24,831 nt of DNA from an uncultured Bacilli bacterium (lineage in GTDB: Bacteria; Bacillota_I; Bacilli_A; RF39; UBA660): positions 1 through 24,831 of the forward strand of contig CAJTKB010000021.1 in NCBI GenBank assembly GCA_910576925.1. The letters are read 5' to 3'. Below the pieces are notes generated by a model. It was not told where the DNA came from and did not search any database. It saw only the letters and a program-made list of their open reading frames with translations. A program made the translations under genes and the position numbers. Positions 1 to 6,789 of the stretch are shown one piece after another. Positions within the stretch are counted from its first letter, which is position 1; each line of letters starts with the position of its first letter.

Positions 1-28
1 TATTAAATAATACTTGTTTATCTTCCAT
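1..28 (-). CDS. 5' end of an unidentified gene leaving the window
   Basis: An ATG at 26-28 opens a minus-strand frame reading MEDKQVLFN before the window ends. A strong ribosome binding site (GAGGAG, 35-40) sits six bases upstream, and an extended -10 promoter lies at 77-105, so this is very likely a real start. Nine residues are too few to name the product. Its place directly after the relaxase would suit a coupling protein, another mobilisation factor or a regulator, but nothing in the sequence decides among these. Confidence 0.6.
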
Positions 29-40
29 AAATATCTCCTC

Positions 41-55
41 TACAAATTACTATTT
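41..55. repeat. 15-bp repeat, copy 1 (partner at 24706-24720)
   Basis: TACAAATTACTATTT occurs here and identically at 24706-24720. In both places it lies immediately upstream of the Shine-Dalgarno sequence of a minus-strand gene. In such AT-rich DNA a 15-mer match can arise by chance; the shared position is what makes it notable. Confidence 0.4.
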
Positions 56-76
56 CTGCATAACTTTGCTACATTA

Positions 77-105
77 ATTATAACACTTTTTTGATGATTA
101 GTCAG
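77..105 (-). promoter_or_regulatory. Extended -10 promoter for the gene starting at 28
   Basis: On the minus strand, CTGACT (100-105) and TATAAT (77-82) are separated by exactly 17 bases. The -10 is preceded by TG at the extended position (TGTTATAAT). The predicted transcript would start near 70, giving a leader of about 40 bases. The promoter lies between the relaxase stop codon and the next gene, so that gene can be expressed apart from the mobilisation genes. Confidence 0.6.
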
Positions 106-111
106 TACAGT

Positions 112-1554
112 TTAGCGATTATTCTCATATTCATTTTCTGATAACATCTCATAAAATTGTTCTGCTGCTTGATTAGAATTTTTTGATAATCTTCTTAAAG
201 CATTAGATAACGCATCATGATTTCTATATGTTCCATAAATAAAATAATCCTCTAAAAGTTTTAGTCGATATTTTTTTCTATTCTTAGGATAATATTTTCC
301 ATTTTTCTTATAAATGATAATAGCTGTTTCACTTATTACATCATTCAAAGTTATTTTATCGGTTTTCTTATTGGTTTTTCCTTTATTGTAATCATAATTA
401 TATAAAGCATGATTAACTATAGAATTTAAAATATAATTATCTGCCTTTTCTAATTTATCTTTAATCATTTGATTATCAAAAGCACTTTCAAAACCAATAT
501 TAGAAATGTTATTTCTTTTATCTATATCTAAAAAAATATTATTTAATTCTTCAATACTTTTATTAACTTCTTTTTTAGATAAATCAAGATCACTCATAGA
601 TGAAAATAACTTTCTTTTTACATCTCTTGTAAGTTCTCTTATTTCTTTTCCAATTTCATTTCTAGGAAGCGAATTATACTTGATATATTTCTTATTGGTA
701 TCTCTAACTTCCGATAAAAGAAAACCTAATCTAACAATTTCCTCTTCTAAATCCAAATCGGATATATTCTTTAAAGTAAAGTTCTGATCCTTAGGATTAA
801 AATACTTTTGTAAATGTTCTAACTCTTCATTTATTTTAATAAGTGCAGGTCGATATAATTTATTTCTTTCAATAGCAAGTGATACTTGCCTCTTCATAAA
901 ATTATTTTCACTATCTGATAATTTTAATTTTCTTTTGAATCCAAGTTTATTGTTGTAATAACGATAACTTTTATTTTTTTCTACCCATGCAATATGGAAG
1001 TGATAATTATTTTCTCGATCAGTATGCAAAGATACAATCCATTCTAAATTTTCTTTAGGATTTTCATAGCCACAATATTTAAATAGTTTAGGTAGTATTG
1101 AAGTAGCAATCTCTTTTTGCAAATCTTTAACATTTATATTCTCATCAACATAATCTTGATATAAAGATAATACAGCAAGCTGTGTATTAGAATTTTCTAA
1201 ATAATTACTCCAATTATTTTTCATATCTTCGACCATATCATCTTTTATAAATGTTCCATCTTTTAACATTGCCATTTCTTCTCTACGCATTTTATTTTGA
1301 ATCATAATATCATCTGATTTTTTCTCACCCATAAAATAGCCTATCATAGAAGAATGAGATTTTTTCTCATCACGACTATAATCATAAAAACCTAAAACAT
1401 ATTTTTTTAGTTCTCTACTATATTCTTTTTTATCCTTGCATTGAATAAAATACCATTTATCAGTTTTACGATTCTTTTTATAGATTCGCAAATTGTTATC
1501 AGGATTATTTATTCCATAATAAGGATGAGTAATAAAAACAACTTTAGAATCCAT
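112..1554 (-). CDS. MobP/MOBL-like conjugative relaxase
   Basis: Probable relaxase that nicks oriT, stays covalently attached to the 5' end and pilots single-stranded DNA into the recipient. The 480-residue protein carries HTDRENNYHFHI at about residues 177-188 (H177, H185, H187). This matches the metal-binding HUH motif and the H-x4-N-x-H-x-H pattern of the Gram-positive MobP2/MOBL relaxases, a family known from plasmids such as pLS20. Several N-terminal tyrosines (12, 13, 57, 59) could be catalytic; the sequence alone does not choose. The C-terminal half is lysine-rich and probably helical. The ATG has no clear ribosome binding site and lies two bases after the stop of the upstream RHH gene, which suggests translational coupling. 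The oriT-like region at 2106-2354 lies just upstream. A relaxase is near certain; the exact family is inferred. Confidence 0.85.
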   Translation of the reverse strand: MDSKVVFITHPYYGINNPDNNLRIYKKNRKTDKWYFIQCKDKKEYSRELKKYVLGFYDYSRDEKKSHSSMIGYFMGEKKSDDIMIQNKMRREEMAMLKDGTFIKDDMVEDMKNNWSNYLENSNTQLAVLSLYQDYVDENINVKDLQKEIATSILPKLFKYCGYENPKENLEWIVSLHTDRENNYHFHIAWVEKNKSYRYYNNKLGFKRKLKLSDSENNFMKRQVSLAIERNKLYRPALIKINEELEHLQKYFNPKDQNFTLKNISDLDLEEEIVRLGFLLSEVRDTNKKYIKYNSLPRNEIGKEIRELTRDVKRKLFSSMSDLDLSKKEVNKSIEELNNIFLDIDKRNNISNIGFESAFDNQMIKDKLEKADNYILNSIVNHALYNYDYNKGKTNKKTDKITLNDVISETAIIIYKKNGKYYPKNRKKYRLKLLEDYFIYGTYRNHDALSNALRRLSKNSNQAAEQFYEMLSENEYENNR

Positions 1555-1556
1555 AA

Positions 1557-1784
1557 TTATTTTTGTAATGAAATTAGTTCATCTAATTTAGAGATAATTT
1601 TTTCATTTTGAAATTTTATTTCTTCATCATCACTTAATTTCATCAATCCAAGTTCCAAAAGTTCTATTAACATTTCATTGATAAAAGTATAATCAGAACA
1701 TTTAAATTTGTATTCGATAATTTTATCAAGATCTTCTGGAATACTTATACTCCTTCTTTTAAAGTTTTTAATTCTTGTACTCAT
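1557..1784 (-). CDS. Ribbon-helix-helix relaxosome accessory protein (MobC-like)
   Basis: A 75-residue basic protein. Residues 9-48 fit a ribbon-helix-helix DNA-binding fold: a short strand (RRSISIPEDL), a helix, a turn and a second helix (NEMLIELLELGLMKL), with a short helical tail. RHH proteins encoded next to relaxases commonly bind repeats in oriT and help the relaxase melt the nic site, and they often repress their own promoter. It lies between another accessory gene and the relaxase with gaps of 3 and 2 bases and has AGGA ahead of its ATG, so all three are probably translated together. Function is inferred from fold and neighbours; the GTATATAC palindromes in the upstream region are candidate targets. 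Confidence 0.65.
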   Translation of the reverse strand: MSTRIKNFKRRSISIPEDLDKIIEYKFKCSDYTFINEMLIELLELGLMKLSDDEEIKFQNEKIISKLDELISLQK

Positions 1785-1787
1785 AAA

Positions 1788-2105
1788 TTATCCTAAAAAT
1801 TTATTTCCATATTTGTTAAACTTGTTATTAAATTCTTCTAAACTTTCACTTAACTCAACATCAGAATTTTTTGCAAATTTCATATTAACAAATAATTGCT
1901 CCAATAATTTTTTCGTTAAATATTGATTATGAATTAATCGATTCATTTTATTATTTAAATCAAAAATCAAACTATCAATATCTTGTCTTGCTACACCTCT
2001 TTTAATACATTCTCTTAGAGCTTCTGTTTTATTATCTATTCCATTTTCTTTCATAAACTTACTTAGTAAAACTAAATCACTTTTTGTAAATCGATAACAT
2101 TCCAT
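1788..2105 (-). CDS. Mobilisation accessory protein next to oriT
   Basis: A 105-residue protein, first gene downstream of the oriT-like region. I place the start at the ATG at 2103-2105 rather than the in-frame GTG at 2118-2120. The GTG is itself part of a strong ribosome binding site (AAGGGGTGA), which sits about 11 bases before the ATG. The N-terminal half (CYRFTKSDLVLL to ECIKRGVARQ) could be a small DNA-binding domain of RHH or MobC type, and the C-terminal half looks coiled-coil-like. The spacing to the next gene is 3 bases. I do not recognise the family with certainty; a relaxosome or oriT-binding role is inferred from position. Confidence 0.5.
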   Translation of the reverse strand: MECYRFTKSDLVLLSKFMKENGIDNKTEALRECIKRGVARQDIDSLIFDLNNKMNRLIHNQYLTKKLLEQLFVNMKFAKNSDVELSESLEEFNNKFNKYGNKFLG

Positions 2106-2174
2106 AATCTCAAAAATCACCCCTTTTCAATCAAAAATAGGAAGAATATTTTTCAACAGGATATGAGAAAACAC

Positions 2175-2225
2175 CACGAAATCTCAAAAGCCTTATAAAT
2201 AAAGGCTTTTTTTCGATTTTTCGTG
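2175..2225. terminator. Compound hairpin; terminator-like inner stem
   Basis: The inner stem AAAAGCCTT (2186-2194) pairs with AAGGCTTTT (2202-2210) around a 7-base loop, followed on the plus strand by more T residues (to 2213). An outer stem, CACGAAATC (2175-2183) with GATTTTTCGTG (2215-2225), extends it with a two-base bulge. It could end transcription in either direction or act as a structural element of oriT. The inner stem is clear; the role is not. Confidence 0.55.
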
Positions 2226-2234
2226 CACCAGAAC

Positions 2235-2256
2235 ACATTTCGCACTTGCGAAATGT
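2235..2256. repeat. Perfect 10-bp inverted repeat in oriT region
   Basis: ACATTTCGCA and TGCGAAATGT are separated by only two bases. Such short-looped stems are typical of relaxosome binding or termination hairpins. It abuts the next inverted repeat, sharing the GT at 2255-2256. Confidence 0.8.
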
Positions 2257-2284
2257 ATATACAAAACTGACTTTTTGTATATAC
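2255..2284. repeat. Perfect 12-bp inverted repeat containing GTATATAC operators
   Basis: GTATATACAAAA (2255-2266) and TTTTGTATATAC (2273-2284) form a perfect inverted repeat around six bases. Each arm contains the 8-bp palindrome GTATATAC, and the two copies start 22 bp apart (two helical turns). A third copy lies at 2333-2340 inside the palindrome TTGTATATACAA (2331-2342). This pattern is typical of sites for dimeric DNA-binding proteins such as the RHH proteins encoded downstream. Confidence 0.75.
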
Positions 2285-2354
2285 AGACACTTATTTTTTG
2301 ATTGAAAATCCTTATATTTAAAGGAAAAACTTGTATATACAATTGTAAATACAG

Positions 2355-2813
2355 CTACTCTTTTTTCTCTTTTCTGTCAAATTCTAATTCTTTTCCTTTT
2401 TCTTCAAATATTAGATTAGAATTGCTATATTTATTATCTATTTCCATAAGCTCTTGCTTATATTCGATATTAAATTTTAATATTTCATCCACCAATAATT
2501 TCAACTTCTTTTCTCTATTTAAATCTTCAATTATTTTATGGTTACTTAAAGTTTTTGAATCTCTTTCAACACTATAATCATAAGAAAGATAGTTAAATTT
2601 TCCATATTTATTATCATAAACCATAGATACATTTTTAATTGATTTTTGATAATTCATATTATAAAATCTGATTTTATTTATATCATCATTTTTAAAACTA
2701 TCTATCTTAAATTCTACTCCATAAGATTGTTTTAACAATTCTAATTTTTCTAAATATTTCTTTTTTGCTTTATTTTTTTCACTTATTTTTTTCTTTATAA
2801 GATTATTATCCAT
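2355..2813 (-). CDS. Hypothetical coiled-coil protein
   Basis: A 152-residue, lysine- and glutamate-rich protein that I do not recognise. Residues 1-32 and about 93-152 look like long charged helices or coiled coil. The middle (about 33-90) is rich in Tyr, Phe and Asn and may form a small globular domain. No signal peptide, membrane segment or cysteine cluster is visible. It is the last gene before the oriT-like region and follows the previous gene by six bases, so it belongs to the accessory operon with the primase. The ribosome binding site is weak, which suggests coupling to the gene before it. Confidence 0.6.
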   Translation of the reverse strand: MDNNLIKKKISEKNKAKKKYLEKLELLKQSYGVEFKIDSFKNDDINKIRFYNMNYQKSIKNVSMVYDNKYGKFNYLSYDYSVERDSKTLSNHKIIEDLNREKKLKLLVDEILKFNIEYKQELMEIDNKYSNSNLIFEEKGKELEFDRKEKKE

Positions 2814-2819
2814 CTAAAA

Positions 2820-3038
2820 TTATCTTTCATCTTTTGGTGGATAAATATAAACTTTTTTGAATAAATAATTACCAAATATTCTCATAATGTCTTTTTTATT
2901 TTTGTATCTTTTAGCAACTCCTTCGTTACCATAAGATTTATTGGTAATATATAATACTTTCTTTTCTGTATCAATTTCTACTTGTAAATCGATATATTCA
3001 ATAAAATTTTCTTCATTATTTTTTAATACTTTTTTCAT
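2820..3038 (-). CDS. Small hypothetical protein coupled to the primase
   Basis: A 72-residue basic protein of unknown family. The sequence suggests a small alpha/beta fold: a strand (EYIDLQVEID), a strand (KKVLYITNK), a helix around KKDIMRIFGN and a final strand (KKVYIYPP). Its ATG overlaps the primase stop codon (ATGA, 3035-3038), and a GGGGGAA ribosome binding site lies inside the end of the primase gene. The two are therefore probably made in fixed proportion. A role in primase or replication function is possible but rests only on this coupling. Confidence 0.6.
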   Translation of the reverse strand: MKKVLKNNEENFIEYIDLQVEIDTEKKVLYITNKSYGNEGVAKRYKNKKDIMRIFGNYLFKKVYIYPPKDER

Positions 3039-4009
3039 AAACTTAATTCCCCCTCTGCTTTTTTTTCAATTATTATTTTAAAATTTTCATCAAAGTATTT
3101 AAAATTTTCTTCTAATCTTTCTCGATCAACCATTAGAGCTTCATTTAAATCTTTCACACCATCAATGGTTGAAATTAATGTAATAGAAAAAGAATGAATA
3201 TCTAATTTTTCTAATTCATTCTTTACTATTTCTTGATAAGAAATCCCAGTTCTATCATTATCAAATGCTAAAACTAAATTTCCTTTATAATTGTTTTCTT
3301 CTATAACTTTTAGAAGTCTTTTATAATTTGGTAGCCCATTAAGTGCTACTGTTTTGACATCTTTATTTATTGTTTCTAATGATAAAGAATCAATAATACT
3401 TTCCGTTACATATATCAAATTATTGTTATAATCTTTCAATAAATCTTCATTCCATAGATAACTTGTACCTTTAGATTTTAGTTTTATGTTAGAATTAACT
3501 CCTCTTCCAAAATAACAATTTTTATTGATAGGAAATACCATCATATCTCTTTTATCATCATAACCTATTTTATATTTTTCGATTAAACTTGAATCAATAT
3601 TTCTAGTAGATAAGTAATTTGTTTTATTAACCTGTTTAGAGCATCTATCATAATAATTAGTAAAATCAATTACTTTATAATCATCATCCGATGAATAAAC
3701 ATTATAAACTTTAGGTACATCTATCTCTACATTAGGATATAAATTGCTTGCTATTTCCAGCTTATCTTTAAAGGAATCCACATTATAATCAATTCCTATT
3801 AAATCAAATAAATCATATTTAGCACCACAAGAAAAACAATTACATTTATTTGCCTTTTGATAATAACCCATACTTGGATGTCGGTCTTCATGTTCTGGAT
3901 TCAAACAAGTAAATAAACCATTTAAGTTATTTATTCCTTTTTTATTTACAAGATAATCTGCAAGCAATGGTTTAAAATTGTCTATGTTAGTTCTATCTTG
4001 TAGGTACAT
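3035..4009 (-). CDS. DNA primase, CHC2 zinc finger plus Toprim domain
   Basis: A 324-residue DnaG-type primase without a helicase. A zinc finger occupies about residues 30-75, with C35, H40, C58 and C61 in the CHC2 arrangement and the usual DLFDLIG helix after it. The Toprim domain spans about residues 195-290: its catalytic glutamate is E203 (VTESIID) and the acidic pair is D250/D252 (LAFDNDRTG). Between them is the expected RNA-polymerase-like core (KYKIGYDD, MVFPI). It is shorter than chromosomal DnaG (about 600 residues) because it lacks the C-terminal helicase-binding domain, as is common for mobile-element primases. It probably primes the complementary strand after transfer or during element replication. 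The ribosome binding site GAGGAAG precedes its ATG, and the gene overlaps the upstream one by 17 bases. Confidence 0.9.
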   Translation of the reverse strand: MYLQDRTNIDNFKPLLADYLVNKKGINNLNGLFTCLNPEHEDRHPSMGYYQKANKCNCFSCGAKYDLFDLIGIDYNVDSFKDKLEIASNLYPNVEIDVPKVYNVYSSDDDYKVIDFTNYYDRCSKQVNKTNYLSTRNIDSSLIEKYKIGYDDKRDMMVFPINKNCYFGRGVNSNIKLKSKGTSYLWNEDLLKDYNNNLIYVTESIIDSLSLETINKDVKTVALNGLPNYKRLLKVIEENNYKGNLVLAFDNDRTGISYQEIVKNELEKLDIHSFSITLISTIDGVKDLNEALMVDRERLEENFKYFDENFKIIIEKKAEGELSL

Positions 4010-4955
4010 TTTCTTCCTCTAAATCCATATTTTTAAAGTTTTCATCCTCATAGATTGTGTTTTTACCATAAGTAATTTTAGTAATATCTCTATATTCAAA
4101 ATCACTCCATCTACCAAAATTTTCTTCAAATTTATCTCGATCAGAAACCTTTTCAATATTATAACAAGATAATTTTGAATTATAACTAGATACAAGCGAT
4201 GCAGCATTATATTTAAATGTTTGTTCAATTCCATCTTTGTTAATAGTTAAATTTATTGTTACATAATTTTTATCTTTAACAGAATTTCTGATAGCTTTTA
4301 TTTTATGATAAAGATGATTTTCATCATCTTCAATTCTTTTTAAAGCCTTCCTTTTTTCTCTTGAAATAGTAAGACCTTTTAATATTTCTGATTGATGATT
4401 TAATATAAAATCTCTTGCGTCTTCTTCAATAAAGTCTTTTTTATTCGTTAAATAATCTAAAATATCTTTTGGTTTACTAGCTGAATATTCTACATAGTTA
4501 TCTTCAAATGTTGAAGATGTATAACCATCCATAAAATCATGAATAACATCGTTATCAGTTAGCTCATCTCCTAATTCAGCATCTTTTAGATCAAATATTT
4601 CATCTTTACTATCATTAACTAACTCTCTAATTTTATCATTAACATCATCAGAAATCATCTCATATAGTTGAGAACTATCAATTAGTCTTTCATCTCCATA
4701 ATCCCAATTTAGAATATCACATCTAATGTTATATTCTAAATCAAATAATTTATTATTCTCTTTATCATAGATTCCTGAATATTTGAATGGAGAATCTAAA
4801 TTAAATAATTCACCACTATAACTTCTTAAACTATATAAAATATCTACTTTATCATTATAGCTAACTTTGCTTACCATTATTTTTGAATTATTGCCATAAT
4901 TAAAGGTTTGCAAATTACTACTACTTTGTAAAAAGTCAAAAAATTCTTGTTCCAA
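3993..4955 (-). CDS. Hypothetical acidic protein upstream of primase
   Basis: A protein of 320 residues that I do not recognise. I choose a TTG start at 4953-4955 because a near-perfect ribosome binding site (AAAGGAGG, ending at 4961) sits five bases before it. A longer frame from a TTG at 4976 would put that site inside the coding region. The N-terminal third is beta-rich with many Tyr and Ser. The middle (about residues 90-190) is strongly acidic, and a basic helical stretch (about 195-225) and another beta-rich part follow. No membrane segment is seen. The primase start lies inside its 3' end, suggesting linked expression and perhaps a replication role. Confidence 0.65.
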   Translation of the reverse strand: MEQEFFDFLQSSSNLQTFNYGNNSKIMVSKVSYNDKVDILYSLRSYSGELFNLDSPFKYSGIYDKENNKLFDLEYNIRCDILNWDYGDERLIDSSQLYEMISDDVNDKIRELVNDSKDEIFDLKDAELGDELTDNDVIHDFMDGYTSSTFEDNYVEYSASKPKDILDYLTNKKDFIEEDARDFILNHQSEILKGLTISREKRKALKRIEDDENHLYHKIKAIRNSVKDKNYVTINLTINKDGIEQTFKYNAASLVSSYNSKLSCYNIEKVSDRDKFEENFGRWSDFEYRDITKITYGKNTIYEDENFKNMDLEEENVPTR

Positions 4956-4989
4956 AAATACCTCCTTTATTAGCAAGTAAAATTTTCAA

Positions 4990-5211
4990 TTATACTTGAA
5001 ATCTTCCTGCAACTTCTTTCATAATTAAAACTTTTAATTTTAGAATTTCTTTGCTTATCTCATCAGATTCTTTTTCAATTTTCTTTTCTAATTTTAAAAT
5101 ATCTTTCTGAATACTGTTTATAGCATCAGTAATAACCTTTTCTTTATTTTCATATAAATCTACTTTTGCTTGTAGATTCTTCATATCTTCTATAACCTTA
5201 TTAAAGTCCAT
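4990..5211 (-). CDS. Small coiled-coil protein
   Basis: A 73-residue protein predicted to be almost wholly helical: charged heptad-like stretches from about residue 4 to 65 (KVIEDMKNLQAKVDLYENKE, then KDILKLEKKIEKESDEI). It resembles many small phage and ICE coiled-coil proteins, but no family is recognised. Its start overlaps the 3' end of the 57-residue gene at 5201-5374 by 11 bases, and a GGTGG ribosome binding site lies six bases ahead. Confidence 0.6.
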   Translation of the reverse strand: MDFNKVIEDMKNLQAKVDLYENKEKVITDAINSIQKDILKLEKKIEKESDEISKEILKLKVLIMKEVAGRFQV

Positions 5212-5374
5212 AAGTTTCCACCACTTCCTCTTCTTTTAAGTTATCCATTTTTTCTATTGCATTTGATATTTCTTCTGCCATTTTTTCCATATCATAACAT
5301 GGATCTTCCATCTCTTGACTGCCATAATTATTACCAATAAAATTTAACATAGTTGCTAATATAATATCTTTCAC
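5201..5374 (-). CDS. 57-residue acidic protein in overlapping gene chain
   Basis: An open frame of 58 codons starts at GTG (5372-5374) and stops at TAA (5201-5203). Its start overlaps the stop of the previous gene in a GTGA junction, and its end overlaps the next gene by 11 bases, the pattern seen through this block. It fills what would otherwise be the only gap in the chain. The protein begins (V/M)KDIILATMLNFIGNN and continues as an acidic helix (EMEDPCYDMEKMAEEI). Function unknown. No independent ribosome binding site is obvious, so translation would depend on coupling. Confidence 0.6.
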   Translation of the reverse strand: MKDIILATMLNFIGNNYGSQEMEDPCYDMEKMAEEISNAIEKMDNLKEEEVVETYGL

Positions 5375-5685
5375 TCTAACGCCATCTCACTTTCTCTTAT
5401 TAATTCTTTTTCATATAGAGAAATATATATATGATAACTATTGTATTCACCATTTTTATAAACGCTGAAATAATCTTCATCTTCTTCAACAATATAGCCA
5501 TCATCTATACCATTTTCAGATATATCCAAATTATCAATATCTATTTCTTCTTTTACTCTTTCAACATACTTTTTAAAACATTCATTGGCAATTTCTTTGG
5601 TTGTTGCTATACCAACAATTTGAGAATAATCTTCATCATCCCAGATACAGTTATCTGTAACAACATATACTTTATCCAAGTTCAT
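5371..5685 (-). CDS. Hypothetical acidic protein, DUF7336-like N-terminus
   Basis: A 104-residue, strongly acidic protein with about 28 Asp/Glu against about 9 Lys/Arg. The N-terminus (KVYVVTDNCIWDDEDYSQIVGIATTKEIANEC) follows the pattern 'strand, acidic loop, IxGI/V, helix' seen in small phage proteins of the DUF7336 type. That likeness is only an impression. The rest alternates acidic loops and short strands (EEDEDYFSVY, SYHIYISLYE). It overlaps both neighbours (14 bases upstream, 4 downstream). The high negative charge could suit a DNA mimic, but no known anti-restriction family is recognised. Confidence 0.6.
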   Translation of the reverse strand: MNLDKVYVVTDNCIWDDEDYSQIVGIATTKEIANECFKKYVERVKEEIDIDNLDISENGIDDGYIVEEDEDYFSVYKNGEYNSYHIYISLYEKELIRESEMALE

Positions 5686-5983
5686 AATTCTCCTTCTCTT
5701 CTATATCATTTGGTTCAGTATGTAATGTATTATCATACAATAGCTCTTCATGAATTAAACGAAAAATGGCATCAGCAAAATTATAGGATAAATTTTCTAA
5801 TAAGTTTTTATCATAATCATAAAAAATTTTATCATCTCCTATATTTTCATCTACCCAATCTAATTCCTCCGCTACTAATAAATATTTTCCAATATCTCTA
5901 GTAGATAATTCACTTAACTTTTTATCTTTTAGTTCATTAAAGATATCTTCAAATTCATAATAACTGTTATCACTCATATTCAT
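5672..5983 (-). CDS. Hypothetical acidic protein
   Basis: About 104 residues, very acidic, of unknown family. Three in-frame starts lie close together: GTG at 5989, ATG at 5983 and ATG at 5977. I take the middle one, but the GTGAG motif upstream would also suit the last. The sequence looks helical (DIFNELKDKKLSELSTRDIGKYLLVAEEL, given here only as the region at about residues 10-45), followed by a WVDENIGDD acidic stretch and a helix with FADAIFRLIHEEL. Start and end both overlap neighbouring genes, so it is translated as part of the chain. Confidence 0.55.
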   Translation of the reverse strand: MNMSDNSYYEFEDIFNELKDKKLSELSTRDIGKYLLVAEELDWVDENIGDDKIFYDYDKNLLENLSYNFADAIFRLIHEELLYDNTLHTEPNDIEEKENYELG

Positions 5984-6680
5984 ACTCACTTTCTACAAGT
6001 CCCAATTCTTTCATATAGCCATCTAAATAATTGTCAGCATCTAGTAAAGAAGATGGATATTGCCAATCAAGTGTATCAAATACATCTTCGACCATACTAT
6101 CTAAATCACTTTCTGGAATCTTCTCATAAATATCGTTCCCATAATGATCTTTGATGACTTCCTTAATACTAAATACAGTAAAATAATCTTCCCTATCTTT
6201 TAAATCTTTTGAATTTAAATCAATATATTCTTTATCTTCAAAAGCTCCTTCTGGAATATAACAAATTTTATTTATGAGTGGTAATTTATCTATTTCTTCC
6301 TTTGACAAATGTTTAGTTTTCTCAAAGACAATATCATTTTTGTAAATATCACCTTGTCTAAAATATTCTTGATAAATCTTATTATCTTTAATTTCTCCTA
6401 CAACACCTATAAATACCATATCATCAAGACATACTTGATTATATTGATCGTTATCAGGAATGATATAATCTTTACCATCAATCGTTTTAATATCGTAAAC
6501 TTCTTTTGTTCCTTCCTTACCTACAGATGCAATTATTTTATCTTCCATTACATGATGGATTTTTAATATCAAATAATCTGGACGCATATACATAAACTCT
6601 GGTAATTTACAAAAATTGGAAATATAAGCTAAAGTTCTAAAGTCTGGATTTTTGATACCTATTAAATCTTTATAATTCAT
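5970..6680 (-). CDS. Hypothetical protein
   Basis: A 236-residue protein that I do not recognise. It begins with a mixed region (NPDFRTLAYISNFCKLPEF), then several probable strands (DYLILKIHHVMEDKIIASV, KDYIIPD, DDMVFIGVVGEI) that could form a beta-barrel-like domain over residues 30-115. An acidic C-terminal half follows (DLDSMVEDVFDTLDW, residues about 195-210). No membrane segment or metal site is evident. Its ATG lies one base after the stop of the small membrane-protein gene, and its end overlaps the next gene. Confidence 0.6.
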   Translation of the reverse strand: MNYKDLIGIKNPDFRTLAYISNFCKLPEFMYMRPDYLILKIHHVMEDKIIASVGKEGTKEVYDIKTIDGKDYIIPDNDQYNQVCLDDMVFIGVVGEIKDNKIYQEYFRQGDIYKNDIVFEKTKHLSKEEIDKLPLINKICYIPEGAFEDKEYIDLNSKDLKDREDYFTVFSIKEVIKDHYGNDIYEKIPESDLDSMVEDVFDTLDWQYPSSLLDADNYLDGYMKELGLVESEYEYE

Positions 6681-6681
6681 A

Positions 6682-6789
6682 CTATTTTAATCTCTTTTCT
6701 TCTTCCTTTGCACATCTACCAGATACTACACAAGCAGAATAGATAAATAATACAAGAGAACATAATATTATTGATCCTAATACTAACAT
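6682..6789 (-). CDS. 35-residue single-pass membrane protein
   Basis: A short open frame reads MLVLGSIILCSLVLFIYSAC and then a charged tail ending KEEEKRLK. The first 20 or so residues form one hydrophobic segment and the tail is basic/acidic, as in a small membrane protein with a cytoplasmic C-terminus. Its GGAGG ribosome binding site (6797-6801) lies seven bases ahead, inside the last codons of the upstream gene, whose TAA directly precedes this ATG. The next gene starts one base after its TAG. Clean spacing on both sides supports a real gene. Role unknown. Confidence 0.65.
   Translation of the reverse strand: MLVLGSIILCSLVLFIYSACVVSGRCAKEEEKRLK

Larger units (their letters stand above)
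2106..2354 (-). other. Candidate origin of transfer (oriT) with nic-like site
   Basis: This 249-bp gap lies directly upstream of the accessory proteins and relaxase. Read on the minus strand it contains TATCCTGT (2156-2163), which matches the IncP-type nic consensus YATCCTGY; cleavage would fall after the G at 2157. Just 5' of it is a short TGAGA/TCTCA inverted repeat, as is usual beside nic. Further away are a compound hairpin (2175-2225), a perfect 10-bp hairpin (2235-2256), a perfect 12-bp inverted repeat (2255-2284) and a palindrome (2331-2342). A long-range inverted repeat (2124-2139 and 2292-2308) encloses most of the region. No gene is seen here. The oriT assignment is inference from layout and motif. 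Confidence 0.65.

Noticed and set aside
5431..5901. 156-codon open frame on the plus strand
   Set aside because: It is the antisense of three well-formed minus-strand genes, is built of Ile/Phe/Tyr runs typical of antisense AT-rich coding DNA, and has no ribosome binding site.
5371..5983. ArdA-type anti-restriction proteins, suggested by strong acidity
   Set aside because: No ArdA sequence motifs are recognisable; acidity alone is not enough, so it is kept only as a hypothesis for the cluster.
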